This document shows, one piece after another, positions 26,232 to 36,400 of a stretch of 64,000 bases of DNA (positions within the stretch are counted from its first letter, which is position 1; each line of letters starts with the position of its first letter). The stretch comes from Lachnoclostridium sp. UBA1175 (GTDB lineage: Bacteria; Bacillota; Clostridia; Lachnospirales; Lachnospiraceae), in contig DBYX01000021.1 of NCBI GenBank assembly GCA_002311665.1, positions 46,445 through 110,444 on the forward strand, written 5' to 3'. The notes under the pieces are model-generated. The model was not told the origin of the DNA. It was given only the letters and a program-made list of their open reading frames with translations, and did not search any database. The translations under genes were made by a program, and so were the position numbers.

Positions 26232-27048
26232 AGTATTTGTTCTTCTGAAAACCTTCCTTCGCAACGATCAGGAAACGCTCCGATCCTTCCTTCGCAGGCT
26301 GTGCCGTATACGCGTCATATGCCGCCGTGAAAACCAACCCGCTCTCCGCGAGAAGCGCCTTGATCCTCTCGAGAGTATACGCTCTCTGTCGATGCTCCTC
26401 ATCACTTCTTATGTACCGCTCTCCGGCGTCGTCCTCACACAGAAACATCGTGATCCGGTACACATTTTCCCCTGTCTGCGCATCGTAGGAGTTGTCCCAG
26501 ATCAGCGTTGAATCCTCGTAATCCTCCACGCGCACACTGTCGCCGAGGACATTGCCGTAATAGTGCGGCGTCTTTAAGTCAAAACAGAATACGCCGTCGC
26601 GCTCCAGGTAATTGTTGACCAGCTGGAATGTCTTCCGAAGGTCATCCTCGGTCATAAGATAGTTCAGCGTATCGCATACGCTTACGATCGCCGATACCGT
26701 TCCATACAGCTCAAACTCACGAACATCCTGACAAAGATAGGTAATCCTGCCGTCTTCCGGCAATTCCGCTTCTTCATCGTCGCCCATCATTTCGGCAAGC
26801 CTGTCGTATTCCTTGTCCTGCGCCACGGAGAGCATCTCCTCGGACGCGTCGATGCCGATGACATCGTAGCCCGCGTCGCGTAGTCTGCGGCTCATCTCGC
26901 CTGTCCCGCATCCGAGATCCGCGACAATACCGCCGTCGGGAACGTTGTGTTCCCTGAAAATTTCCTTGATGCGCGCAGCCCACTCATCGTACGGCACATT
27001 GTCCATACAAAGGTCGTAAATCTGCGCAAATGCCGTATACGGCTTCAT
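26221..27048 (-). CDS. Class I SAM-dependent methyltransferase
   Basis: A 275-residue cytoplasmic methyltransferase. Motif I is VADLGCGTGEMS near residue 43, followed by the acidic residue of motif II in GIDASEEML and a motif IV-like SVCDTLNY. The opening YTAFAQIYDLCMDNVPYDEW is typical of a widespread Firmicutes family of unknown substrate. A strong SD (GAGGTGAACA) precedes the ATG. The gene overlaps hslO. Nothing nearby suggests the substrate; small molecules and tRNA are both possible. Confidence 0.82.
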   Translation of the reverse strand: MKPYTAFAQIYDLCMDNVPYDEWAARIKEIFREHNVPDGGIVADLGCGTGEMSRRLRDAGYDVIGIDASEEMLSVAQDKEYDRLAEMMGDDEEAELPEDGRITYLCQDVREFELYGTVSAIVSVCDTLNYLMTEDDLRKTFQLVNNYLERDGVFCFDLKTPHYYGNVLGDSVRVEDYEDSTLIWDNSYDAQTGENVYRITMFLCEDDAGERYIRSDEEHRQRAYTLERIKALLAESGLVFTAAYDAYTAQPAKEGSERFLIVAKEGFQKNKYYGG

Positions 27049-27074
27049 TGTTCACCTCGTATGTAAACGCAGAA

Positions 27075-27106
27075 GAATTGCCTTCCGCGAATACGAAAGG
27101 CAATTC
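27075..27106 (-). terminator. Probable terminator after xylB
   Basis: A 10-bp perfect stem (GAATTGCCTT/AAGGCAATTC) with a 12-base loop just after the xylulokinase stop. The downstream U-tract is interrupted (TTCTTCTGCGTTT), so termination may be partial. Confidence 0.6.
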
Positions 27107-27120
27107 CAGTGATTCCAGTC

Positions 27121-28602
27121 TCAGCGATTGATTGCGGCGATGTCGGCAAATACCGGTTTCAGCGCCGGGTAGATGGAGCGGAACAGCTGGTACCGCTTCT
27201 CATACTCTGCAACGATAGCCGGATCCTGCTCGATCGTGTCCACAACGCGGATCAACTTGCCTGCGGCCTCCTCGACGGAAGCGTACTCGCCGCATCCGAC
27301 TGCCGCAAGGATCGCAGCACCGTATCCCGGGCCTTCCTCGCAGTTGATCTTGTCAACCTTAACATTCATAATATTGGCCAGAACCTTGCACCACAGCGGG
27401 CTCTTAGCGCCGCCGCCGATCGCGCGGATACGCTCGATCTTAACGCCGAAGGAGCGTGCGATCTCAAGCGCATCGCGGAGTGCATAGGTAACACCTTCCA
27501 TAACCGCAAGCGTCATATCCTCGCGCTTGGTGTCCATCGAGAGACCGATGAAGCAACCTCTTGCGTCGGGGTTGTTGTGCGGTGTGCGCTCGCCCATCAG
27601 GTACGGCAGATAGAACACGTTGTTCTTGCCGATCTCCTTGATGTTCTTCTGCTCTGCCGCGTAGTCCTTCGTACCGATGATGTCATCCATCCACCACTTG
27701 TTGGAGGAAGCTGCGGAAAGCATACATCCGAGGAAGTGGTATTTGCCGTTCGCGTGTGCGAAGGAATGCATTGCGTTCGCATCGTCCACGGCGAACTCAT
27801 CCGTCGAGATGAACACGGTTCCGGAGGTACCGAGGGATACGCTGCACATACCATGCTCAAGCGTTCCGGTTCCGACAGCACCCGCGGCATTGTCGCCTGC
27901 GCCGGCGATGATCTTGACCGTCTTCGGAAGTCCGAGTTCCTCGGCAACCGCGGGAAGGATCGTTCCGACAACCTCGTAGCTCTCGAAAATCTTGGCGAGC
28001 TGGCTCTCCTTGATGCCGACGATGTCGATCATCTCCTTCGACCAGCACTTGTTCTTCACATCAAACAGAAGCATACCGGAAGCGTCCGACACATCCGTGC
28101 AGTGAACGCCCGAAAGAAGGTATGCGAGATAATCCTTCGGGAGCATGATCTTGCAGATCTTGTCAAAGATCTCCGGCTCGTGCTTCTTCACCCAGAGAAG
28201 CTTCGGAGCGGTGAAACCCGTGAGCGCCATATTGGCGGTGTACGAGCTGATCTTCTCGCGGCCGATCACATTGTTCAGGTAATCGCACTCTTCCTGCGTA
28301 CGTCCGTCGTTCCACAGGATCGCGGGGCGAAGCACATTGTCGTTCTCATCGAGAATGACAAGTCCGTGCATCTGACCGCCGAAGCTGATGCCTGCAACCT
28401 GCGATGCATCCACGCCTGCGATGAGCTCCTTGACGCCGGCCTTCATCTGCGTCCACCAGTCCTCCGGCTTCTGCTCGGACCAACCCGTCTTCGGAAAATA
28501 AAGCGGATACTCTTTGGAAACAATATTCTTGATCGCACCCTCACCGTCCATCAGCAAAAGCTTGACGGACGAGGTACCAAGATCGACACCGATATAATAC
28601 AT
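27121..28602 (-). CDS. xylB: Xylulokinase (FGGY family)
   Basis: Phosphorylates D-xylulose to xylulose 5-phosphate for the pentose phosphate pathway. The 493-residue protein starts YYIGVDLGTSSVKLLLMD (phosphate-1 loop), then PKTGWSEQKPEDWW and SFGGQMHGLV, both typical of XylB rather than glycerol or gluconate kinases. The C-terminal ATP-site glycines are in IGGGAKSPLWC. A strong SD (GGAGGGAG) precedes the ATG. The gene has its own promoter and stands alone: no xylose isomerase or transporter is in the window. Confidence 0.9.
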   Translation of the reverse strand: MYYIGVDLGTSSVKLLLMDGEGAIKNIVSKEYPLYFPKTGWSEQKPEDWWTQMKAGVKELIAGVDASQVAGISFGGQMHGLVILDENDNVLRPAILWNDGRTQEECDYLNNVIGREKISSYTANMALTGFTAPKLLWVKKHEPEIFDKICKIMLPKDYLAYLLSGVHCTDVSDASGMLLFDVKNKCWSKEMIDIVGIKESQLAKIFESYEVVGTILPAVAEELGLPKTVKIIAGAGDNAAGAVGTGTLEHGMCSVSLGTSGTVFISTDEFAVDDANAMHSFAHANGKYHFLGCMLSAASSNKWWMDDIIGTKDYAAEQKNIKEIGKNNVFYLPYLMGERTPHNNPDARGCFIGLSMDTKREDMTLAVMEGVTYALRDALEIARSFGVKIERIRAIGGGAKSPLWCKVLANIMNVKVDKINCEEGPGYGAAILAAVGCGEYASVEEAAGKLIRVVDTIEQDPAIVAEYEKRYQLFRSIYPALKPVFADIAAINR

Positions 28603-28642
28603 AAAATACTCCCTCCGTAATGGTTTCTTATTCTTCGGAAAA

Positions 28643-28704
28643 TGCCTGAATTACAGGCAAAAACCGCCGTTCTTTATCTTACCTGATTTTGCGCAAACTG
28701 TCAA
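28643..28704 (-). promoter_or_regulatory. Promoter and leader hairpin of xylB
   Basis: -35 TTGACA (28699-28704) and -10 TAAGAT (28676-28681) are 17 bases apart. In the leader a small inverted repeat TGCCTG/CAGGCA around 28643-28660 could be an operator for a sugar-responsive repressor. No regulator gene is adjacent. Confidence 0.7.
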
Positions 28705-28710
28705 GGCGTG

Positions 28711-29631
28711 TCAACTCAAAAGCCCCATAAGATCACGCGGTGCCATAAACGTCACGGCGTGCTTCTTGACGGATATGTGAGCCTGCAGGCAAGTACCTCC
28801 GTACTCGCCGTCGATCGTCCACGCAACCTCCTCCTCAAACTCAAATACTGCCTCCGAAATATGGCGGAAAACGATGAGCGGATTGTTGAAATTGCCCCTC
28901 CGGATATCGTTGAGAAGTCCGGGCACCTGTAGTGCTGTAGGTTCACGCACGAGGAACAGCTCGTATTTGCCGTCGTTGAGACGCACCTCCGGTCCCGTGA
29001 TCCCGCGGAATCCTCCGATGGAGGAGGCGCTCACGACCATACCGACGATAAAGCTTCCCTCGATCACCTCGTCCGGCAGCGTGATCACGGCGTTGACGGT
29101 CTCAATGTTTGTGAGAGCTCCTGCTCCGTTCAGCACGTACGCCGCATGTCCGAAGACATTTTTCATCGACTGCGAGGTCGCATAGGAAACGTCGGAAAAG
29201 AGGCCGAACGCAGCCGTGTAGACGACGTATTTGCCGTTGAAGCATCCGATGTCACAGGGGTATTCCATACCCGTCTTGGAGAGCGCCGCAGCGGCCACGA
29301 TATCCTTCGGCAGACACATCGAGTAACCGAAGTCGTTCGTGCTTCCCGCAGGAAGATAGACAATCGGCACGCGCTGACTCTCGTCGCACTCCATCATACC
29401 TTCGACAACCTCATGAAGTGTGCCGTCCCCGCCGGAGCAGACCACCTTGACGCAGGAGCCCTCCTTCAGATAGGCTTTCACGGATTCCTTCGCGTCGTTG
29501 CGCTTGCGCGTCGGCGATATGACAAGGTCGCTGGAGTCGTCGATTAGCTGATATACAACATCGTTCAGCTTCGGAACGATCTTCTTGGTACCCGCGTTCG
29601 GGTTGTAAACAAACAATACTTTATCGCGCAT
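28711..29631 (-). CDS. Diacylglycerol kinase-family lipid kinase
   Basis: A 306-residue DagK/YegS-type enzyme that phosphorylates diacylglycerol or a related lipid at the inner face of the membrane. Marks: the opening VLFVYNPNAGTKK, the nucleotide loop SGGDGTLHEVV near residue 68, and PAGSTNDFG. The C-terminal part has the usual beta-sandwich with DGEYGG. No transmembrane helices, as normal for this soluble subfamily. The role is probably phosphatidic acid recycling for phospholipid or lipoteichoic acid turnover. Confidence 0.87.
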   Translation of the reverse strand: MRDKVLFVYNPNAGTKKIVPKLNDVVYQLIDDSSDLVISPTRKRNDAKESVKAYLKEGSCVKVVCSGGDGTLHEVVEGMMECDESQRVPIVYLPAGSTNDFGYSMCLPKDIVAAAALSKTGMEYPCDIGCFNGKYVVYTAAFGLFSDVSYATSQSMKNVFGHAAYVLNGAGALTNIETVNAVITLPDEVIEGSFIVGMVVSASSIGGFRGITGPEVRLNDGKYELFLVREPTALQVPGLLNDIRRGNFNNPLIVFRHISEAVFEFEEEVAWTIDGEYGGTCLQAHISVKKHAVTFMAPRDLMGLLS

Positions 29632-29669
29632 ATTTACCTTTCATGCCATCTAAGGCTTTGTTAGTAACA

Positions 29670-32600
29670 TCATCGCGCATTATTATACTCGATTCCGATG
29701 CATTTGTTAAGGGCAAACGAGTAAATAATGACCTCGCGTATCTTCTTTCCGGTCCCCCGTGCAACGGCATCCGCGTAAAGCTGAAGCTGCTTCTCATAGC
29801 GTTTCCTGAGTTCCTTTTCGCCGTTCTCCGCATCGACACGGTCGGTCTTGTAATCGACGATCACAATCCCGCCATCCTCCTCGAAGAAAGCATCGATCTC
29901 TCCCTGGATGAGAACCGGCTCCTCCGTGTGCGCATCCGGGTAGATCTCGCTCGCAGGCCGCGCCATGATGAACGAGCGCTCCCGCTCGAGCGTCCCCTTG
30001 ATATAGGCCTCGCGCATCCGCGCGCCGAGCTCGCTCTCGTAGAACGACAGGAACCTCTTCGGAGCAAGTCTGCCCGCCTCCGCCTCGTCAATCTGCCGAC
30101 GCTCACACATGAGTGCCAGCTCCCCGCGGAATGCCTCCTCCGTGTTCGGAAGCGTATAATCATGCAGCTGCAGCACGCGATGGCACAGCGTACCGAACTC
30201 CGTAGCAGCGCTCACGTCGTCCTTCCCGTCCGAAACCGCAGCAAAGGAAGGCACAGGCTCCGTCTCCTTCGGCGGCTGCAGCAGGTGCTCCGGAGCCATC
30301 GATACGATGCCCTCGGCTTTCTCCCTCGCATCCTCCTCCGCCTCCTTCTCAAGGTACGCCTGCTTCTTGAGGGCGGATACGGAAACCTTGACAGGCACGG
30401 ACTGCGCCGTGTAGGGATATTGATACTCGCGGTATCTCCTGAGTTCCTCAGTGTATCGGGTGCAGAGTGTCTCATCGACATCCGCGGCGGTATCTGCACC
30501 GGAACCCTTCTCTTCAACATTCATCTCCGCGTCGGCATCTTCAACGCACTCGTTCTCCGTATCGAGCTTAACGGGCTTTATGTCAAGCGTCCAAGCACCG
30601 ATGTTCGCCGTGTAAACCTCGGGGATCTCCCCGTCATTGTAGAACTTCTCCACCTCCTGCTCATCGCAGGAAGCCATCACGGCGCGGAGTATGATCGGCA
30701 GGTACCTCGGGTCGTTGCCGACAAGGTCCGCATAGCAAATGCGACGGTTATAGCGGAACAGACTGCCCAGGCAATCCCCGATCGCGTCCGCGGAAGGCAG
30801 ATGCCCCGTGACGATCAGTTTCTCTTCCGCGCGCGTCATCGCAACGTACAGAAGGCGCAGTTCCTCTCCGACAAGTTCCCGTGTGCCTCGGCGAATGATC
30901 ACCTTCTTCGCAAGGGAATCCGTCTTCAGTCTTGCCTTCGGGTACATCACCGTCGGTCCGAAACCGAGATCGTCGTGGATCAGCAGATCCCCGCGGAAGT
31001 CAAGCATATTCATTTGACGCATCGTGTCCGCGAGGAAGACGATCGGGAATTCCAGTCCCTTGCTCGCGTGGATCGTCATCAGCCGTACGGCATTCGGTCC
31101 CGCCTGTCCGCCCATATCATCGTTAAGGCCCTTGTCGTACGTGATCGAATTGTCAAGGTAAGTCAGGAAATCCCGGAAATTGCCGGACAGTGTCGTGTGG
31201 TACTGCTCCGCCTTTGCGAAAAGGATCCGCAGGTTTCTGCGTCGCACCTCTCCGTCCGGGAGTGCGCTGCAGTATTCCGTGAGTCCGGTCAACCGCACGA
31301 ATTCCTCGATGATCTCCGCGGCGCTCACGTAAGCGGCGTGCCGCTTCAGACGGTCGTACAGCTCGATCCAGGAGCTGCAGCGCCCGTGCAGGGATGCCAG
31401 CTTCGGATATCTCGCGGGATCTTCCGCCACTGCCCTTATGACCGTCTGCGTGTATTCTGATTTTCTTCTCTCTACACTCTTTCTCGCGGCAACCGCAATC
31501 CTTCCGAGATCGTCTGCGGAAAATCCGATCACCGGGGACATCAGCACCTCGGCGAGCGGGATCTCGTCGAACGGGTTGTCGATCACCCGGAGCAAAGACA
31601 CAACAAGAGAGACCTCGAACGATTCGTAATAACCGTCCGCGGACGCGGAACAAGCCGGTATGCCGTGCCTCTGTAGGCTTCGTATCACCTCGTTGTACAG
31701 TTCGCTGCGGGAGCGCGTCAGTATCACGACATCGCGGTACTGTGCGATCCTGCCCTCTTCATTGCCTTTTTCGCGGATTCGAAGGCCTTTTTCGGGATCC
31801 GTGAGCTGCTCGATGCGGCTCACGATCATCTCCGCCTCCCCCGCAGCACCCGAACCGGCGTCCGCGGCGATCAGAAGCTCGCTCCGGTAATCCTCATCGT
31901 TCCAGAGGTACGCATCGTATGCCTCGCCGTACACAAGCTCCGCGCGGGAGTCGTACTCCACATCGCCGACATTCCGGTGCATCACCTGCCGGAATATCTC
32001 ATTGACTGAGTCCACAACCTGGCGGCGGCTCCGAAAGTTCTTCTGCAGATCGATGCGGTAGCCCTTCGGCTGTTCGCCGCCGGCCTTCGCGGCAGCGCGG
32101 ACCTCGTCGGAATCCGTGACGAAATCATCGCATTTGCCGATGAAGAGCTCCGGCCTCGCCTTCCGGAATCGGTATATACTCTGCTTGACGTCGCCAACCA
32201 TGAACAGGTTCGGCAGACCGTCGAATTTTCGCGTAACAGCATTCAGGATGTACTCCTGAAGCATATTGGAATCCTGGTACTCGTCGATCATGATCTCGGC
32301 AAATTCCTTGCGGATCTGTATCGCCGCCTGTGAAGGATCCCGGTTTTCATCGAGAAGGATCCGAAGTGCGAGATGCGACATCGTTGAAAAATCATATGCT
32401 CCGATCTCGTTCTGTTTTTCCGTAAACCTCGCGCGGACGCGCTTCGCCAGATCACAAAGTGCGGAGAGCGACGGTCCGCACTCCTCCTGCATGCGCAGGA
32501 TACCGTTGTCGAGCATCCCGATCGTCTTCGCGATCGCGCCGATCTCGTTCTTGTAGCGCGTACGGATCTTGTCGCAGAGCTCCTTCTTGTCGTCGTCCCC

Positions 32601-33458
32601 CTCGTCCGTCTTCTTCTTGGTTGCACGGGGCCACGAAGGCATCGATGTAATATAAGCCGCGAGCTCCCGAAGAGACTCCGCGCGGTTCAAGTCCGCGATG
32701 ATCTCCGCGTCCGCGAGCATCGCACGCTGCATATGAGTCGGCATGCCGGGCTCCGCGAACCTCGGAAGAAACGCGGTCAACAGGCCGTACATATCGCCGA
32801 TCCTGCTCTTGAAATCCACAAAAAGATCCTTGGCGTAAGCGCACGTAAAAGGATCCTGCGTCTCCGTAAAGAAACCCAGTTTCTCCTCCAGCCACTCCTC
32901 CGGGAACGGATTGCTGTCACATTTCTTGATCAGGTTGCGAAGAATATCCTCGAGCTTGCGGTCTCCGAACCGCCCGCCGTACCGCTCCGTCAGATCGCGG
33001 AACGCAGTGCTGTCGGAATCGTACGCCTTCTCCAGCACCTCGCCGATCGCCTCCGTGAGAAGCGCCTCGGACTCACTGTTCTCCGCCATGCGGAATCCGG
33101 GATCGATGTCGAGCATATGGCAGTATCTTCTGACGACCGCCTGGCAGAAGCTGTCGATCGTCGAGATCTTCGCAAAATGAATATTGCGCGCCTGTCTCTG
33201 CATCCTCTCATCGTTCGGATTCTCCTCAAGCGCCTTCTCAATCGCATTCTCGATCTTGTTCCGCATCTCCGCGGCAGCGTTTCGGGTAAATGTCACGATC
33301 AGGATCTCATCGATGTCGACAGGATTGTCCTCCGAGGAGATCATCTTCATGATACGCTCCACGAGAACCGTCGTCTTGCCGGAACCCGCGGCAGCCGAGA
33401 CAAGCAGATTCCCGATCGGATCGTTCATCACTCTCAACTGTTGTTCGGTCGGTTTCAT
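29670..33458 (-). CDS. addA: ATP-dependent helicase/nuclease subunit A
   Basis: The UvrD-type helicase and nuclease subunit of AddAB, which resects double-strand breaks for recombination. Walker A is SAAAGSGKTT at residue 20, helicase motif II is the DEYQDSN segment, and the C-terminal RecB-type nuclease has GEIDAFFEEDG and VDYKTDRV. At 1262 residues it has the usual AddA length. The start overlaps the addB stop by 4 bases (ATGA), so synthesis is coupled. A Glu/Asp/Ala-rich stretch near residues 960-985 looks like a flexible linker before the nuclease part. Confidence 0.95.
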   Translation of the reverse strand: MKPTEQQLRVMNDPIGNLLVSAAAGSGKTTVLVERIMKMISSEDNPVDIDEILIVTFTRNAAAEMRNKIENAIEKALEENPNDERMQRQARNIHFAKISTIDSFCQAVVRRYCHMLDIDPGFRMAENSESEALLTEAIGEVLEKAYDSDSTAFRDLTERYGGRFGDRKLEDILRNLIKKCDSNPFPEEWLEEKLGFFTETQDPFTCAYAKDLFVDFKSRIGDMYGLLTAFLPRFAEPGMPTHMQRAMLADAEIIADLNRAESLRELAAYITSMPSWPRATKKKTDEGDDDKKELCDKIRTRYKNEIGAIAKTIGMLDNGILRMQEECGPSLSALCDLAKRVRARFTEKQNEIGAYDFSTMSHLALRILLDENRDPSQAAIQIRKEFAEIMIDEYQDSNMLQEYILNAVTRKFDGLPNLFMVGDVKQSIYRFRKARPELFIGKCDDFVTDSDEVRAAAKAGGEQPKGYRIDLQKNFRSRRQVVDSVNEIFRQVMHRNVGDVEYDSRAELVYGEAYDAYLWNDEDYRSELLIAADAGSGAAGEAEMIVSRIEQLTDPEKGLRIREKGNEEGRIAQYRDVVILTRSRSELYNEVIRSLQRHGIPACSASADGYYESFEVSLVVSLLRVIDNPFDEIPLAEVLMSPVIGFSADDLGRIAVAARKSVERRKSEYTQTVIRAVAEDPARYPKLASLHGRCSSWIELYDRLKRHAAYVSAAEIIEEFVRLTGLTEYCSALPDGEVRRRNLRILFAKAEQYHTTLSGNFRDFLTYLDNSITYDKGLNDDMGGQAGPNAVRLMTIHASKGLEFPIVFLADTMRQMNMLDFRGDLLIHDDLGFGPTVMYPKARLKTDSLAKKVIIRRGTRELVGEELRLLYVAMTRAEEKLIVTGHLPSADAIGDCLGSLFRYNRRICYADLVGNDPRYLPIILRAVMASCDEQEVEKFYNDGEIPEVYTANIGAWTLDIKPVKLDTENECVEDADAEMNVEEKGSGADTAADVDETLCTRYTEELRRYREYQYPYTAQSVPVKVSVSALKKQAYLEKEAEEDAREKAEGIVSMAPEHLLQPPKETEPVPSFAAVSDGKDDVSAATEFGTLCHRVLQLHDYTLPNTEEAFRGELALMCERRQIDEAEAGRLAPKRFLSFYESELGARMREAYIKGTLERERSFIMARPASEIYPDAHTEEPVLIQGEIDAFFEEDGGIVIVDYKTDRVDAENGEKELRKRYEKQLQLYADAVARGTGKKIREVIIYSFALNKCIGIEYNNAR

Positions 33459-36400
33459 CCTCGTGCCTCCTCCGTTTGATCATCCGCATACGCGTCCGCA
33501 TCGTCGTCGGATGCACCTGCAGCATCCCCGGGCTCGCGGTACGTAAGCGATGCCCCGTTCTCCCTGCGGCACAGCCCGCCGTACTCACAGTAGCGACAGC
33601 TGTTCATCGCGGAAGCGCTTCTTCCGTTCCGATACGGGTGGATCGCGATCTCACCCGCGCGGATCCTCGAAACCTCGTCGGCCGCAACCGCCTCCACGGC
33701 ATCGAGCAGGTTCTCAAGGCCTTTCTCCTCGTAGACGCTTCCCTTGCCGAAGGTGCCGTTCTTCTGCACGCTCACGGACACCACCTCGGAGGCGTATCCG
33801 CTTCCCGGCTCAAGCGACTCGAAATTGACGTCCAGACGACCGAGATAACGGTCGGAGTTCTCGAGTCCGAACGAATTTTCCACAAGCATGACGCCGTTCG
33901 GGGAGTACTGTTTGACGGCAACGGACTGGTCCGGCGTCAGCGGCTCCCCATCCTTGTAATCGACCGTGATCGGCATATACAACGCCGCGGCCGGAACTGC
34001 GTTGCTTCCTTCCCGCCGGAGCATCTGCTCGGCGACACGAAGGTACAGCGGCAGCTGGATGTCGATACCGTCCAGCGCAAGGGAAGGCCGGAACGTCTTG
34101 CCGCTCGACTTGTAGTCCAGTATCTTGAAACACTCCGCACCGTCCTTCGAGCTTCGGTCGATCCGGTCAATCTTGCCGCAGTAACGCACATCCCCCAGTT
34201 GTTCGGAAAATGTCTTCTCGGTCTGATCCACGCGATAGCGCCCCTGCATCAGCTGCGTCGAAAGCGCGGGGGCCATCGCAACAAGGCTGTCCGTCACGGT
34301 GTCGAATAGGTACCGGCTGCGGTTGTCCTTCATAAAGCACTCGAATTCCGGCATCTGACGTGCGCGGTCCGCACCCTCGCGAAGAAGCGCAGCCATCTCC
34401 TCAACCCCCGGTGTTCTTCCGCCGCGGCCGATCTCCGCCGCGCGCTGTCCAGCATACTCCAAAACGGCATGGCACAAAGACCCGGTCTCCAACTGGGTTG
34501 GTTCCTGCTTCGTTCTCTCAAGCGCCGTCAGCCCGTACTGCGCAAAATGCCGGAACGGACACTGGGCAAACGATTCCAGCCTCGTCACTGAGTACTCCGT
34601 ATCCCCCGGGTACAACTCCGCGGCAACCTCCGGCGAAAGCTCGGGCTGGCGGAATACGCCGCTCTCTGCTTCCCGGAACAACCGCGTCATACGCTTCTTC
34701 GCTGCAGCATCCTCCCTGCTCGCGGAAGGCGCGTCCGAGCAATACCAGTCGCGCAGCGTTCGCAGAGCCGCCCTGTCCGAATCGACAGCCGCGCATCCGC
34801 GCACTGTCTCCGCATATCTGGAGAGCAACTCCTCTATACCGCCGTCGACGGCGATCCTGTCAAAAAATGTTCTTTCCCTTCGCACGGTCGAAGTCACGCT
34901 CACACAGGGGAACAGCCACTGAATCCTGCGGATCACATACGACTCCGAAAGCTTCTTGCCCTCCCCGTCCGATTCGGACCAGGTAAGCGTAAGCCTCTCC
35001 GACGGCTTCTGCAGCACGTGGAGGATGTTGAACTCCTCGCCGTCAACAGCCTCCTTCTCGGTGTCGGCGAGCGCGATCTTAAACTCATTCTTCAGCAGCT
35101 CGCGCTCCTTGCCGTTGAGGAGCTCGCTTCCGTGCCCGGAACCGGGAACCAGACCGTCGTTCATTCCTACAAAATACAAATAGCGCACCCCGGGAATACG
35201 CGACCGTTTGCAGTCGCCGATCATCACGCAATCCGGCTCGGGCGGGATCACGCCGAGACGCATCTCCGTGAAACCGGCATCCAGAATATCGATATAATCC
35301 TTGAGCGTGATCGAGGGCTCGGGAAGCAATGTATGCAGCCGGTCGAGAAGCTCGATCACCGCCTTGTAGATCGCGTGGCACTCCGCAGCCCTTCGTAAGC
35401 TCCACGGAACCGGCTCCTCCGCGATCTTGTCGGACATCGCAAGCGTGACGGCGAACACATTCTGTTCCGTAAGGAACCGGTACAGTGTCTCCGTCTTCTC
35501 CCGAACGCCCGTCGATGAGTTTCCCATCACCTCCGCAAAAGGAACGATGATCTCCGCGATCTTCGCAGCCAGCGCAATACTCTCATCCGCTTTGGTGACG
35601 CGCTTTGCATAGTAATCTCCCGCGAGGCCGCGCTTCCACATTGAAAGGCCGCGGACTCCCCGTGCGATCAGATAATTCTCAAGATAATTCAGTGAATCCG
35701 GGTCATAATTGTTGATCGGATTCTTCAGCCAGCGCATACAGACGTCCGCCCGCATATCCGTGTATACCATCGCAAGCAGGCTTCGAATATAGTCCACAAG
35801 ACAATTGTCCTTAATCTCCGTGGTGCGGTCCAGAAAAAACGGGATCCCCGCTTCGGAGAGTGATCTGCGGAACACTTCGGAGTACCCTTCCACATCGCCG
35901 CAGATAATGCCGATATCGCGGTACCGTACTCCTCCACGCTCCTTCGTGTCGCCGTCTTCCGCGACACCTCGCACAAGTTTCGCGATCTCGCCCGTCACAT
36001 AGCGGACCTCCGCCTCACGGTCCGGCGCTGCCGCCAGACGCAGAGCATCCGTGCACGCACCGGAATAAGGAAGCTTTTCTCTTCGGAAAATCGCCTCCGA
36101 CAGGTAGGAAAGCGCCGACGCACGCCCTTCCTCACGTCCGGATACGATCGTCTCCGTTACCTCGTGTCCGCTCTCCTCCGCGAGCTTGCGCATCATCTGC
36201 ATCGTCTCGCGGCTCATGCGGAAGCACTCTGTTCTCCCGACTTGCTCTGCGCACTCCTCCGGATCGATCGTTACCGAGATCGTGACATCGGCGCACACCT
36301 TCATCAGCTCGCCGATGAGATTGTACTGCGTCGGCGTAAAACCGGTGTATCCGTCAAAATACAAGGCACTGCCGCGCATACGCGACGACTCACGCACGAG